The position numbers and the translations under genes are program-made. Shown here one piece after another: positions 1 through 8,259 of a stretch of DNA of 64,000 bases; the stretch's first letter is position 1; the number at the start of each line of letters is the position of its first letter. This DNA comes from Streptomyces sp. CB00316 (GTDB lineage Bacteria; Actinomycetota; Actinomycetes; Streptomycetales; Streptomycetaceae). The DNA is taken from positions 186,001 to 250,000 of the forward strand of contig NZ_LIXI01000010.1 of assembly GCF_001905595.1 (NCBI RefSeq), in the 5' to 3' direction. The notes under the pieces were generated by a model. It worked only from the letters and a program-made list of their open reading frames with translations, made no database searches and had not been told where the DNA came from.

Positions 1-345
1 CCGCGGGCGCTCGCGGTGCACCTGATGGGACCTCTGGGCACCTCGACACAGCGGCTCTCGCCGCGCCACGCGGAGCTGCTGTACGCGCTGGCGGTGCACC
101 GGGAGGGGCGCAGCGCCTCCGAGCTGGCGCAGGACCTCTTCGGGGACGCGACCCGGACGGTGACGGTCCGGGCCGAGATCTCGCGGCTGCGGCGCCATCT
201 GGCGGAGGTGTTGGCGCACCGCCCGTACCGCTTCGGAGACGGGGTGGAGGTGGAGGTCGTCCACCCGGAGCACCCGGCCGACCTGCTGCCGCACTCGAAG
301 GCGCCGGTGGTGACGGGGGCGCGGCGGGGTGCGGTGCAGGCCTGA
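1..345 (+). CDS. C-terminal end of a regulator with winged-helix output domain (partial)
   Basis: The reading frame is already open at base 1, so only about the last 114 residues of a longer protein are present. They contain a compact helical stretch with the motifs SPRHAELLYALA and TVRAEISRLRRHL followed by a short beta segment (PYRFGDGVEVEV), the pattern of the winged-helix domain at the end of GAF-domain regulators common in Streptomyces. The GAF part, if present, lies outside the window. It ends 61 bases before the GNAT start and reads in the same direction. The DNA-binding assignment comes from pattern only; the target is unknown. Confidence 0.6.
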   Translation, partial: PRALAVHLMGPLGTSTQRLSPRHAELLYALAVHREGRSASELAQDLFGDATRTVTVRAEISRLRRHLAEVLAHRPYRFGDGVEVEVVHPEHPADLLPHSKAPVVTGARRGAVQA

Positions 346-406
346 CCGGCACCGATGGGCAGGCCCGCTGTGCGCCGGCCGCCGGCGGCATGGTTTTCTG
401 GCCGCC

Positions 407-1033
407 ATGAGCAACCCCGCGCAGCGCCCCGCACAGGCCATAGAGGTGACCGACGCCACCGACGCGACCATCGAGGTCACCATCTGGTCGCTGGAACAGA
501 CCTCGCCCGCCGATCTGCGGCCCGCCGCCGTACCGGAGGGCGATCTGCGCATCGTCCGCTCCGAGGTGGTGCTGCCGGAGTTCAGCCGGTTCCTCTACTC
601 CGCCGTGGGTGGCGACATCCACTGGACCGACCGGCTGGGGATGACGTACGCCCAGTGGCAGGAGCTGCTTCAGCGGCCCGGGGCGGAGACCTGGGTGGCG
701 TACGTGAACGGGACGCCGGCCGGGTACGTCCAGCTGGACGCGCAGGACGGCGGTGTGGTCGAGATCATGTACTTCGGGCTGATCCCGGTCTTCCGGGGAC
801 GGCGGATCGGCGGCCACCTCCTGTCGTGCGGGGTGGCGCGCGCCTGGGACCTGGCGGAGCGATGGCCCGAGCGGCCGCCGACGGAGCGGGTGTGGCTCCA
901 CACGTGCTCGAAGGACGGCCCGTACGCGATGGACAACTATCTGCGCCGGGGCTTCCGGCTCTTCGACACGAAGACCGAGGTGGAGCCGGACGTGGCGACC
1001 CCGGGGCCGTGGCCGGGAGCGTACGGCGCCTGA
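407..1033 (+). CDS. GNAT family N-acetyltransferase
   Basis: A 208-residue protein of the acetyl-CoA-dependent N-acetyltransferase fold. The central block VEIMYFGLIPVFRGRRIGG gives the conserved beta4 strand and the acetyl-CoA-binding loop (R-G-R-R-I-G-G), followed by helix 3 and a late WLHTCSKDGPYAMDNYLRRGF segment, the usual C-terminal half of the fold (N-Y-x-x-R-G-F). I chose the ATG at 407; the frame stays open upstream to 329 but that part looks non-coding. The substrate cannot be deduced. It ends 176 bases before the sulfur leader peptide and is probably transcribed separately. Confidence 0.85.
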   Translation: MSNPAQRPAQAIEVTDATDATIEVTIWSLEQTSPADLRPAAVPEGDLRIVRSEVVLPEFSRFLYSAVGGDIHWTDRLGMTYAQWQELLQRPGAETWVAYVNGTPAGYVQLDAQDGGVVEIMYFGLIPVFRGRRIGGHLLSCGVARAWDLAERWPERPPTERVWLHTCSKDGPYAMDNYLRRGFRLFDTKTEVEPDVATPGPWPGAYGA

Positions 1034-1153
1034 TCGTGCCCCCGAACCCTTCACCGGGGCCCTCACCGGCCCCACCCCGGGGCGATTTGTCCCCAATACC
1101 ACGGATGCAATGTGTGACCGGCACCACAACGTCTCACCTTCCGAGACCAAGTC

Positions 1154-1178
1154 GTCCACATCGTGGATAGTGGTGGAC
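1154..1178 (+). promoter_or_regulatory. Nested palindrome upstream of the sulfur operon, putative operator
   Basis: GTCCAC at 1154-1159 is repeated as GTGGAC at 1173-1178, and inside it a tighter palindrome TCCAC-ATC-GTGGA spans 1155-1167. It lies about 32 bases ahead of the leader peptide start, where a promoter for the sulfite reductase operon is expected. A repressor or activator site is inferred; no regulator is encoded nearby. Confidence 0.4.
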
Positions 1179-1209
1179 TGCCCCGAGATCCGCGTGACAC
1201 GCTTCCGTC

Positions 1210-1293
1210 ATGTCTGGAACTGGAATTGCCTTGGTGAGTCGACGCCACGTCGACCTCTGCCGCATGTCCAGCGCCATCTGTCCGGCGGGCTGA
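1210..1293 (+). CDS. Cysteine-containing leader peptide of the sulfite reductase operon
   Basis: A 27-codon ORF starting ATG at 1210 and ending TGA at 1291-1293. It has the signature ALVSRRHVDLCRMSSAICP, with two Cys codons in the second half. Short peptides with an RRHVDL-C core are found at this position ahead of sulfur-assimilation genes in many Streptomyces and are annotated as putative leader peptides. The expected role is translational attenuation: slow decoding of Cys codons when cysteine is low would change folding of the 115-base spacer before sir (1294-1408). The peptide is seen directly; the attenuation mechanism is inferred. Confidence 0.85.
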   Translation: MSGTGIALVSRRHVDLCRMSSAICPAG

Positions 1294-1408
1294 GAGTCCC
1301 AGCGCCGCCGCACTCCTCTTACCTCTGCCCGAACCAGCGCACCGCCGCGCCTCAGCGCGAGTGTGCCGTTCAGAGCCGCCCTCCTGCAGTCCCGAAGGAC
1401 GTACTGTC

Positions 1409-3106
1409 ATGGCCGCTACCCCGGAACAGCCTGCGACCACCACGCCCCGCCGCAAGGCCGGACGCCACCGTGGCGAGGGTCAGTGGGCCGTGGGCCACCA
1501 CACCCCCCTCAACGGGAACGAGCAGTTCAAGAAGGACGACGACGGTCTCAACGTACGGACACGTATTGAGACGATCTACTCCAAGCGCGGCTTCGACTCC
1601 ATCGACCCCAACGACCTGCGTGGACGCATGCGTTGGTGGGGGCTGTACACCCAGCGCAAGCCCGGAATCGACGGCGGCAAGACCGCTGTGCTGGAGCCGG
1701 AGGAGCTGGACGACGAGTTCTTCATGCTGCGCGTCCGCATCGACGGCGGACGGCTGACCACGCAGCAGCTGCGGGTGATCGGGGAGATCTCCCAGGAGTT
1801 CGCGCGCGGGACCGCCGACCTCACCGACCGACAGAACGTGCAGTACCACTGGATCCGGATCGAGGACGTGCCGGAGATCTGGCGGCGCCTCGAAGAGGTG
1901 GGCCTCTCCACCACCGAGGCCTGCGGTGACACGCCCCGCGTGATCCTCGGCTCTCCCGTGGCGGGCATCGCCGAGAACGAGATCATCGACGGCACCCCCG
2001 CGATCGACGAGATCCAGCGCCGCTTCATCGGCAACCCCGACTTCTCCAACCTGCCCCGCAAGTTCAAGTCCGCCGTCTCCGGCTCGCCGCAGCTGGACGT
2101 GGCGCACGAGATCAACGACATCGCGTTCGTCGGCGTGAACCACCCGGAGCACGGCCCCGGCTTCGACCTCTGGGTCGGCGGCGGCCTCTCCACCAACCCC
2201 AAGCTCGGGGTCCGGCTCGGCGCCTGGGTGCCGCTGGACGAGGTGGCCGACGTGTACGGCGGGGTCATCGGGATCTTCCGTGACTACGGATACCGGCGGC
2301 TGCGCACCCGCGCCCGTCTGAAGTTCCTCGTCGCGGACTGGGGCGCCGAGAAGTTCCGCCAGGTCCTGGAGGACGACTACCTCCAGCGCAAGCTGGTCGA
2401 CGGCCCCGCACCCGAGCAGCCCGCCCAGACCTGGCGCGACCACCTCGGCGTGCACCGGCAGAAGGACGGCCGCTTCTACGTCGGCTTCGCCGCGCGGGTG
2501 GGCCGGGTCGACGGAACCACGCTCACCAAGATCGCCGACCTGGCGGACCAGCACGGCTCCGGCCGGGTGCGGACCACCGCCGAGCAGAAGATGATCGTGC
2601 TGGACGTGACCGAGGAGCAGGTCGAGTCCCTGGTCGCCGGGCTGGAGGCGCTCGACCTGCGGGTCACGCCCTCCCCGTTCCGGCGCGGCACGATGGCCTG
2701 CACCGGCATCGAGTTCTGCAAGCTGGCGATCGTCGAGACGAAGGCGCGCGGCGCCTCCCTCATCGACGAACTGGAGCGCCGCATCCCGGAGTTCGACCAC
2801 CCGATCACCATCAACATCAACGGCTGCCCGAACGCCTGCGCCCGTATCCAGGTCGCCGACATCGGTCTCAAGGGCCAGTTGATGCTGGACGAGAACGGCG
2901 AGCAGGTCGAGGGCTACCAGGTGCACCTCGGTGGCGCGCTCGGCCTGGAGGCCGGCTTCGGCCGCAAGGTCCGTGGTCTGAAGGTCACCTCGGCCGACTT
3001 GCCGGACTACGTCGAGCGGGTGCTCGGCCGGTTCCAGGAGGAGCGCGAGGACGGCGAGCGCTTCGCGACCTGGGCGGCGCGCGCCAGTGCGGAGTCGCTG
3101 TCATGA
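1409..3106 (+). CDS. sirA: Ferredoxin-dependent assimilatory sulfite/nitrite reductase
   Basis: A 565-residue siroheme/[4Fe-4S] reductase that reduces sulfite to sulfide, the last reductive step before cysteine. It shows two ferredoxin-like reductase repeats and the cofactor cysteines in the order C431-x5-C437 (MACTGIEFC) and C473-x3-C477 (NINGCPNAC), the siroheme-iron-sulfur bridge motif. Length and single-chain layout fit the ferredoxin type (SirA/NirA) rather than the two-subunit NADPH enzyme. ATG 1409 follows a GAAGGA ribosome site; the frame is open further up but without coding signature. Its stop overlaps the next start (ATGA). The context with cysH/C/D/N argues for sulfite, not nitrite. 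Confidence 0.95.
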   Translation: MAATPEQPATTTPRRKAGRHRGEGQWAVGHHTPLNGNEQFKKDDDGLNVRTRIETIYSKRGFDSIDPNDLRGRMRWWGLYTQRKPGIDGGKTAVLEPEELDDEFFMLRVRIDGGRLTTQQLRVIGEISQEFARGTADLTDRQNVQYHWIRIEDVPEIWRRLEEVGLSTTEACGDTPRVILGSPVAGIAENEIIDGTPAIDEIQRRFIGNPDFSNLPRKFKSAVSGSPQLDVAHEINDIAFVGVNHPEHGPGFDLWVGGGLSTNPKLGVRLGAWVPLDEVADVYGGVIGIFRDYGYRRLRTRARLKFLVADWGAEKFRQVLEDDYLQRKLVDGPAPEQPAQTWRDHLGVHRQKDGRFYVGFAARVGRVDGTTLTKIADLADQHGSGRVRTTAEQKMIVLDVTEEQVESLVAGLEALDLRVTPSPFRRGTMACTGIEFCKLAIVETKARGASLIDELERRIPEFDHPITININGCPNACARIQVADIGLKGQLMLDENGEQVEGYQVHLGGALGLEAGFGRKVRGLKVTSADLPDYVERVLGRFQEEREDGERFATWAARASAESLS

Positions 3107-3282
3107 GCGAGCGAGCCGCCCCGTTCTACTGCCCGTACTGCGGCGACGAGGACCTGCGTCCCAACGAGACCGGCCACGGCGCCTGGGAATGTGCCTCCTG
3201 CAACCGTGCGTTCCAGCTGAAGTTCCTCGGTCTGCTGACCCGCGGCGTGCAGCGCAACGACGGTGAAGGAGGCCGGATATGA
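3103..3282 (+). CDS. 59-residue zinc-ribbon protein of the sulfur operon
   Basis: A tiny ORF squeezed between the sulfite reductase and cysH with 4-base overlaps on both sides (ATGA at 3103 and again at 3279). It has paired cysteines CPYC near residue 10 and CASC near residue 33, a one-domain zinc ribbon, then a basic tail. The same small gene sits at this place in other Streptomyces cys operons. It may be a cofactor or electron-transfer helper, or a regulator, for the neighbouring reductases; no activity is known to me. Confidence 0.85.
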   Translation: MSERAAPFYCPYCGDEDLRPNETGHGAWECASCNRAFQLKFLGLLTRGVQRNDGEGGRI

Positions 3283-3995
3283 CGGACACTCTGCTGAGCG
3301 ACGAGCTGACGGACAGCGAGCTCCAGAAGCTGGCCGAGAGCGCGGGCCGGGAGCTGGAGGACGCCTCGGCCGCAGAGATCCTGAAGTGGGCGACCGACAC
3401 CTTCGGGCCGCGCTTCTGCGTCACCTCCTCCATGGAGGACGCCGTGGTCGCGCATCTGGCTTCGCGGGTGATGCCAGGCGTCGACGTGGTCTTCCTGGAC
3501 ACCGGCTACCACTTCCCCGAGACCATCGGGACCCGGGACGCGGTGGACGCGGTGATGGACGTCAACGTCATCACGATCACCCCCCGGAAGACGGTGGCCG
3601 AGCAGGACGCGGAGCACGGCGAGAAGCTGCACGACCGCGACCCCGACCTGTGCTGCGCGCTGCGCAAGGTCAAGCCGTTGGAGGACGGCCTGACCGCGTA
3701 CGCAGCGTGGGCGACGGGGCTGCGCCGCGACGAGTCCCCGACCCGGGCCGACACCCCGGTCGTGGGCTGGGACGCCAAGCGCCGCAAGGTGAAGGTCTCC
3801 CCCATCGCCCGCTGGACCCAGGACGACGTGGACGCCTACGTCGCCGAGCACGGGGTGCTCACCAACCCGCTGCTGATGGACGGTTACGCCTCCGTCGGCT
3901 GCGCGCCCTGCACCCGCCGGGTGCTGGAGGGCGAGGACGCACGGGCCGGCCGCTGGGCCGGCCGCGGCAAGACCGAATGCGGGCTGCACGGCTGA
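3279..3995 (+). CDS. cysH: Phosphoadenylyl-/adenylyl-sulfate reductase
   Basis: A 238-residue PAPS/APS reductase that makes sulfite from activated sulfate with thioredoxin as donor. Visible are the substrate loop SSMEDAV (the enzyme form of the PP-loop), the nucleotide motif LDTGYHFPET, and the C-terminal redox tail ECGLHG with catalytic Cys234. Two extra cysteine pairs, C125-C126 and C208-x2-C211, are the [4Fe-4S] ligands that mark the APS-reducing type. Start ATG 3279 overlaps the zinc-ribbon stop. Because cysC also follows, either APS or PAPS could be the real substrate; the cluster cysteines favour APS. Confidence 0.95.
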   Translation: MTDTLLSDELTDSELQKLAESAGRELEDASAAEILKWATDTFGPRFCVTSSMEDAVVAHLASRVMPGVDVVFLDTGYHFPETIGTRDAVDAVMDVNVITITPRKTVAEQDAEHGEKLHDRDPDLCCALRKVKPLEDGLTAYAAWATGLRRDESPTRADTPVVGWDAKRRKVKVSPIARWTQDDVDAYVAEHGVLTNPLLMDGYASVGCAPCTRRVLEGEDARAGRWAGRGKTECGLHG

Positions 3996-4018
3996 TGACG
4001 ACTGATCAGGAGAGTTCG

Positions 4019-4564
4019 ATGAGCGTGACGGAGACGGGAGCCACGATCTGGCTGACCGGTCTGCCGAGCGCGGGCAAGACCACCATCGCGTACGAGCTGG
4101 CGGGCCGGCTGCGGACCGAGGGCCACAAGGTGGAGGTGCTCGACGGCGACGAGATCCGGGAGTTCCTCTCCAAGGGGCTCGGCTTCTCCCGCGAGGACCG
4201 GCACACCAACGTGGCCCGGATCGGCTTCGTCGCCGAACTCCTCGCCGCCAACGGCGTGAAGGTGCTGGTCCCCGTCATCGCCCCCTTCGCCGACAGCCGC
4301 GAGGCGGTCCGCAAGCGGCACGCCGCCGAGTCCACCACCTACCTGGAGGTGCACGTCGCGACGCCCGTCGAGGTGTGCTCCGTACGGGACGTGAAGGGTC
4401 TTTACGCCAAGCAGGCGGCGGGCGAGATCAGCGGGCTCACCGGGGTCGACGACCCCTACGAGGCGCCCGAATCGCCCGACCTGCGGATCGAGTCGCACCA
4501 GCAGACCGTGCAGGAGTCAGCGGCGGCGCTCCACGCGCTGCTCACCGAGAGGGGCCTGGCGTGA
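4019..4564 (+). CDS. cysC: Adenylyl-sulfate kinase
   Basis: A 181-residue kinase that phosphorylates APS to PAPS. It has the P-loop GLPSAGKTT near residue 16, DGDEIREFLSKGLGFS and DRHTNVARIG (APS-binding region), and the lid segment DVKGLYAKQAAGEI. An in-frame ATG at 3995 overlaps the cysH stop, but only ATG 4019 has a good ribosome site (AGGAG, six bases away), so I use 4019. It is translationally coupled to cysD through GTGA. Its presence beside an iron-sulfur CysH suggests PAPS is needed for something else, such as sulfotransferases. Confidence 0.93.
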   Translation: MSVTETGATIWLTGLPSAGKTTIAYELAGRLRTEGHKVEVLDGDEIREFLSKGLGFSREDRHTNVARIGFVAELLAANGVKVLVPVIAPFADSREAVRKRHAAESTTYLEVHVATPVEVCSVRDVKGLYAKQAAGEISGLTGVDDPYEAPESPDLRIESHQQTVQESAAALHALLTERGLA

Positions 4565-5496
4565 GCACCGTCACCAGCGTGCCGGAAGGCACGGTCAATC
4601 CGTACGCGCTCAGCCACCTGGACTCCCTGGAGTCGGAGGCGGTCCACATCTTCCGTGAGGTGGCGGGGGAGTTCGAGCGGCCGGTGATCCTGTTCTCCGG
4701 CGGCAAGGACTCCATCGTGATGCTGCACCTGGCACTCAAGGCGTTCGCGCCGGCGCCCGTGCCGTTCACGCTGCTGCACGTGGACACCGGGCACAACTTC
4801 CCCGAGGTCCTGGAGTACCGCGACCGCACGGTGAAGAAGCACGGCCTGCGACTGCACGTCGCCTCCGTGCAGGAGTACATCGACGCGGGGAAGCTCCGCG
4901 AGCGCCCTGACGGTACCCGCAACCCGCTCCAGACCGTCCCGCTCACCGAGGCGATCCAGCAGCACCGCTTCGACGCGGTGTTCGGCGGCGGGCGGCGCGA
5001 CGAGGAGAAGGCGCGCGCCAAGGAGCGGGTGTTCTCGCTGCGCGACGAGTTCTCGCAGTGGGACCCGCGCCGCCAGCGCCCCGAGCTGTGGCAGCTCTAC
5101 AACGGGCGGCACGCCCCCGGTGAGCACGTGAGGGTCTTCCCGATCTCCAACTGGACCGAGCTGGACGTCTGGCAGTACATCGAGCGCGAGGGCATCGAGC
5201 TCCCGGAGATCTACTTCGCCCATGAGCGCGAGGTCTTCTCCCGCAGCGGCATGTGGCTGACGGCGGGCGGCTGGGGCGGGCCCAAGGAGCACGAGGCCAC
5301 CGAGACCCGTCTGGTGCGCTACCGCACGGTCGGCGACATGTCCTGCACCGGTGCCGTCGACTCCGACGCCACCACGCTGGAGGCCGTGATCACCGAGATC
5401 GCCGCCTCCCGGCTCACCGAGCGGGGCGCGACCCGCGCGGACGACAAGATGTCCGAGGCCGCGATGGAAGACCGCAAGCGCGAGGGGTACTTCTAA
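4561..5496 (+). CDS. cysD: Sulfate adenylyltransferase subunit 2
   Basis: A 311-residue ATP sulfurylase small subunit that joins sulfate to AMP, driven by the GTPase subunit CysN. The PP-loop SGGKDSIVMLHLA lies near residue 46, followed by LLHVDTGHNFPEVLEYRD and the GGGRRDEEKARAKER arginine/lysine loop; the C-terminal end REGYF is the classical CysD ending. The GTG start at 4561 overlaps the cysC stop by four bases. The length is normal for the family. Confidence 0.95.
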   Translation: MSTVTSVPEGTVNPYALSHLDSLESEAVHIFREVAGEFERPVILFSGGKDSIVMLHLALKAFAPAPVPFTLLHVDTGHNFPEVLEYRDRTVKKHGLRLHVASVQEYIDAGKLRERPDGTRNPLQTVPLTEAIQQHRFDAVFGGGRRDEEKARAKERVFSLRDEFSQWDPRRQRPELWQLYNGRHAPGEHVRVFPISNWTELDVWQYIEREGIELPEIYFAHEREVFSRSGMWLTAGGWGGPKEHEATETRLVRYRTVGDMSCTGAVDSDATTLEAVITEIAASRLTERGATRADDKMSEAAMEDRKREGYF

Positions 5497-5498
5497 CC

Positions 5499-6848
5499 AT
5501 GACCACACCCATCCTGTCGGCTCTCTCGGCCGAACAGCTGTCGGCCACCACTCTGCTCCGGTTCGCCACCGCCGGGTCGGTCGACGACGGCAAGTCCACC
5601 CTCGTGGGACGTCTGCTGCACGACTCCAAGTCGATCCTCACCGACCAGCTGGAGGCCGTCGAGCAGGTGTCGCTGAGCCGCGGCCAGGAGACGCCGGACC
5701 TGGCGCTGCTGACCGACGGGCTGCGGGCCGAGCGCGAGCAGGGCATCACCATCGATGTCGCCTACCGCTACTTCGCCACCACCCGCCGCCGGTTCATCCT
5801 CGCCGACACCCCGGGCCATGTGCAGTACACCCGCAACATGGTGACCGGCGCCTCCACCGCCGAGCTGGCCGTGGTCCTGGTCGACGCCCGCAACGGGGTC
5901 GTCGAGCAGACCCGCCGCCACGCCGCCGTCGCCGCGCTGCTGCGCGTCCCGCACGTCGTGCTGGCCGTCAACAAGATGGACCTGGTGGAGTACGCGGAGC
6001 CCGTGTTCGCCGCGATAGCCGAGGATTTCACCGCGTACGCCGCCTCGCTCGGGGTCCCGGAGATCACCGCGATCCCGATCTCGGCGCTGGCCGGGGACAA
6101 CGTGGTGGAGCCGTCCGCGCACATGGACTGGTACGGCGGGCCGACCGTCCTGGAGCACCTGGAGACGGTGCCGGTCAGCCATGACCTCACCGCCTGCCAC
6201 GCGCGCTTCCCCGTGCAGTACGTGATCCGCCCGCAGACCGCCGAGCACCCCGACTACCGGGGGTACGCCGGTCAGATCGCCGCCGGGGTCTTCCGGGTCG
6301 GCGAGGCCGTCTCCGTACTCCCCTCGGGGCGCACCACCACGATCACGGGCATCGACACGCTCGGCGAGAGCGTCGACATCGCCTGGGCGCCGCAGTCGGT
6401 GACGCTCCGGCTGGCCGACGACATCGACATCTCGCGCGGCGACCTGATCGCCCCGCTCGACGACGCGCCGCCGGTCACGAGGGACGTCGAGGCGACCGTC
6501 TGCCACGTGGCGGACCAGCCGCTCTCCGTGGGCCAGCGGGTGCTGCTGAAGCACACCACCCGTACGGTCAAGGCGATCGTCAAGGACATCCCGTCGCGGC
6601 TGACCCTGGACGACCTCTCCCAGCACCCGGCCCCCGGACAGCTGGTCGCCAACGACATCGGCCGGGTCGTCGTGCGGACCGCCGAGCCGCTCGCGCTCGA
6701 CGCGTACGCCGACTCCCGGCGTACCGGATCGTTCCTGCTGATCGACCCCGCGGACGGAACGACGCTCAGCGCCGGCATGGCGGGGGCCGCGTTCGCCACG
6801 GCCCCCGAACCGGTCGTGACGGACGACGACGCCGAATGGGACTTCTGA
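5499..6848 (+). CDS. cysN: Sulfate adenylyltransferase subunit 1 (GTPase)
   Basis: A 449-residue elongation-factor-like GTPase that couples GTP hydrolysis to APS synthesis by CysD. It shows the G1 motif GSVDDGKSTLVGRLLHDSK, switch II DTPGHVQYTRNM, and G4 NKMDLV, then two beta-barrel domains. It lacks a fused APS kinase domain, consistent with a separate cysC. ATG 5499 lies two bases after the cysD stop. The stop codon overlaps the ATG of a short downstream ORF. Confidence 0.95.
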   Translation: MTTPILSALSAEQLSATTLLRFATAGSVDDGKSTLVGRLLHDSKSILTDQLEAVEQVSLSRGQETPDLALLTDGLRAEREQGITIDVAYRYFATTRRRFILADTPGHVQYTRNMVTGASTAELAVVLVDARNGVVEQTRRHAAVAALLRVPHVVLAVNKMDLVEYAEPVFAAIAEDFTAYAASLGVPEITAIPISALAGDNVVEPSAHMDWYGGPTVLEHLETVPVSHDLTACHARFPVQYVIRPQTAEHPDYRGYAGQIAAGVFRVGEAVSVLPSGRTTTITGIDTLGESVDIAWAPQSVTLRLADDIDISRGDLIAPLDDAPPVTRDVEATVCHVADQPLSVGQRVLLKHTTRTVKAIVKDIPSRLTLDDLSQHPAPGQLVANDIGRVVVRTAEPLALDAYADSRRTGSFLLIDPADGTTLSAGMAGAAFATAPEPVVTDDDAEWDF

Positions 6849-6946
6849 TGGCCGACGACTTCTTCTCCACCTTCGCGAAGGAGGGCGGCCGTGTGGGCAG
6901 CGGCGCCCTCGGCAGCGGCCAGGGAGGCGTGGGGCGATGTGCGTGA
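6848..6946 (+). CDS. Short ORF overlapping the cysN stop (uncertain)
   Basis: ATG 6848 overlaps the cysN TGA in the same ATGA fashion as the other junctions of this operon. It gives a 32-residue peptide (starting MADDFFSTFAKEGGRVG) rich in glycine. The coupling is suggestive, but the peptide has no recognisable domain and may be the decayed start of a longer protein. The rest of the gap to 7078 shows nothing I can support except the ribosome site of the next gene. Confidence 0.25.
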   Translation: MADDFFSTFAKEGGRVGSGALGSGQGGVGRCA

Positions 6947-7078
6947 TGACGTACGCGCACCGCTCGCGCGCCCTGAACCCCCCGCACCCGTACCGCCGAA
7001 GACCTGCCGATCTCCCGGCCGCGCCCCCCTGACCAACAGCGGGACGCGAGCACCGGGCCAACCAGAGGAAAGCCTCCC

Positions 7079-8194
7079 GTGCCTGCCGCCCGTTCCGCCG
7101 TTCGCCGCACCCTGGCCGCCGTCGCGGCCCTGCCGCTGCTCGCCCTGGCCGCCACAGCCTGCGGTTACGGCTCCCAAGCCGAGGACGACGACGCGAAGAA
7201 GGCGAACGTCTCCGCCGGAGGGCAGAAGCTCTCCGCGGACACCGTGAAGATCGGCTACTTCCCGAACCTCACTCACGTCACGGCCCTGGTAGGTATCCAG
7301 GAGGGCACCATCCAGAAGGAGCTCGGCGGTACCAAGGTCGAGTCCACGACCTTCAACGCCGGTCCCTCCGAGATCGAGGCGCTGAACGCGGGTTCGATCG
7401 ACATCGGCTTCATCGGCCCCTCCCCTGCCATCAACGCCTACGTCAGATCCCAGGGCAAGGGCCTGCGGATCGTGGCCGGCTCGGCCTCCGGCGGGGTGAG
7501 GCTGGTCGTCAACCCGAAGAAGATCAGGACCCTGGACGACCTCAGGGGCAAGCGGATCGCGACCCCGCAGATCGGCAACACCCAGGACGTGGCCTTCCTC
7601 AACTGGATCTCCGAGAGGGGCTGGAAGGTCGACCCGCAGAGCGGCAAGGGCGACGTCTCCGTGGTCCGCTCGGACAACAAGGTGACACCCGCCGCTTACA
7701 AGTCCGGTTCGCTGGACGGCGCGTGGGTCCCCGAGCCGACCGCCTCGAAGCTGGTCTCCGAGGGTGCGAAGGTGCTCCTGGACGAGACGGACCTGTGGCC
7801 GGACAAGAAGTTCGTGATCACGCACATCGTCGTGTCGCAGAAGTTCCTCGACGCGCACCCCGACGTCGTCGAGGCCGTGGTCAAGGGTTCGGTGTCCACC
7901 AACAAGTGGATCAACGCCAACCCACAGGAGGCCAAGGCGTCCGCCAACAAGGCTCTGGAGAAGCTGAGCGGCAAGCCGCTGCCGAAGGAGGTCCTCGACC
8001 CGGCGTGGGAATCCATCGAGATCACCGACGACCCGCTGGCCACCACGCTGAGGGCGCAGGCGGGCCACTCGGTGAAGGCCGGTCTGCTGGAGGAGCCGGA
8101 GCTCGACGGCATCTACGACCTGGGCCCGCTGAACAAGATCCTCAAGGCTGAGGGTCAGACCGAGGTCTCCGACGCCGGTCTCGGCGTCAAGTAG
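7079..8194 (+). CDS. ssuA: Sulfonate/taurine/nitrate-type ABC transporter substrate-binding lipoprotein
   Basis: A 371-residue periplasmic-binding-type protein anchored outside the membrane as a lipoprotein. An Arg-rich N-terminus and hydrophobic core end in LALAATAC with Cys28 as the lipid site. The mature part has IGYFPNLTHVTALVGIQEG and FNAGPSEIEALNAGSIDIGFIG, hallmarks of the NMT1/SsuA-TauA clade. GTG 7079 follows GAGGAAAG. Its place after cysN and before an ATPase and permease makes a sulfur compound, most likely alkanesulfonate, the expected ligand; taurine or aromatic sulfonate are possible. Confidence 0.88.
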   Translation: MPAARSAVRRTLAAVAALPLLALAATACGYGSQAEDDDAKKANVSAGGQKLSADTVKIGYFPNLTHVTALVGIQEGTIQKELGGTKVESTTFNAGPSEIEALNAGSIDIGFIGPSPAINAYVRSQGKGLRIVAGSASGGVRLVVNPKKIRTLDDLRGKRIATPQIGNTQDVAFLNWISERGWKVDPQSGKGDVSVVRSDNKVTPAAYKSGSLDGAWVPEPTASKLVSEGAKVLLDETDLWPDKKFVITHIVVSQKFLDAHPDVVEAVVKGSVSTNKWINANPQEAKASANKALEKLSGKPLPKEVLDPAWESIEITDDPLATTLRAQAGHSVKAGLLEEPELDGIYDLGPLNKILKAEGQTEVSDAGLGVK

Positions 8195-8259
8195 CCCTAC
8201 CACCCGACCATCAGCACCGGGACCCATCGGATTCCCAGGATTCCCAGGAGGTGACGACC

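Noticed and set aside
1370..2926. A 518-codon minus-strand frame opposite sulfite reductase
   Set aside because: Composition is that of an antisense shadow, and the sense strand carries all sulfite reductase motifs.
6937..7032. A 31-codon ORF (MCVMTYAHRSRALNPP...) after cysN
   Set aside because: No ribosome site and random-looking composition; it also overlaps the other weak short ORF.
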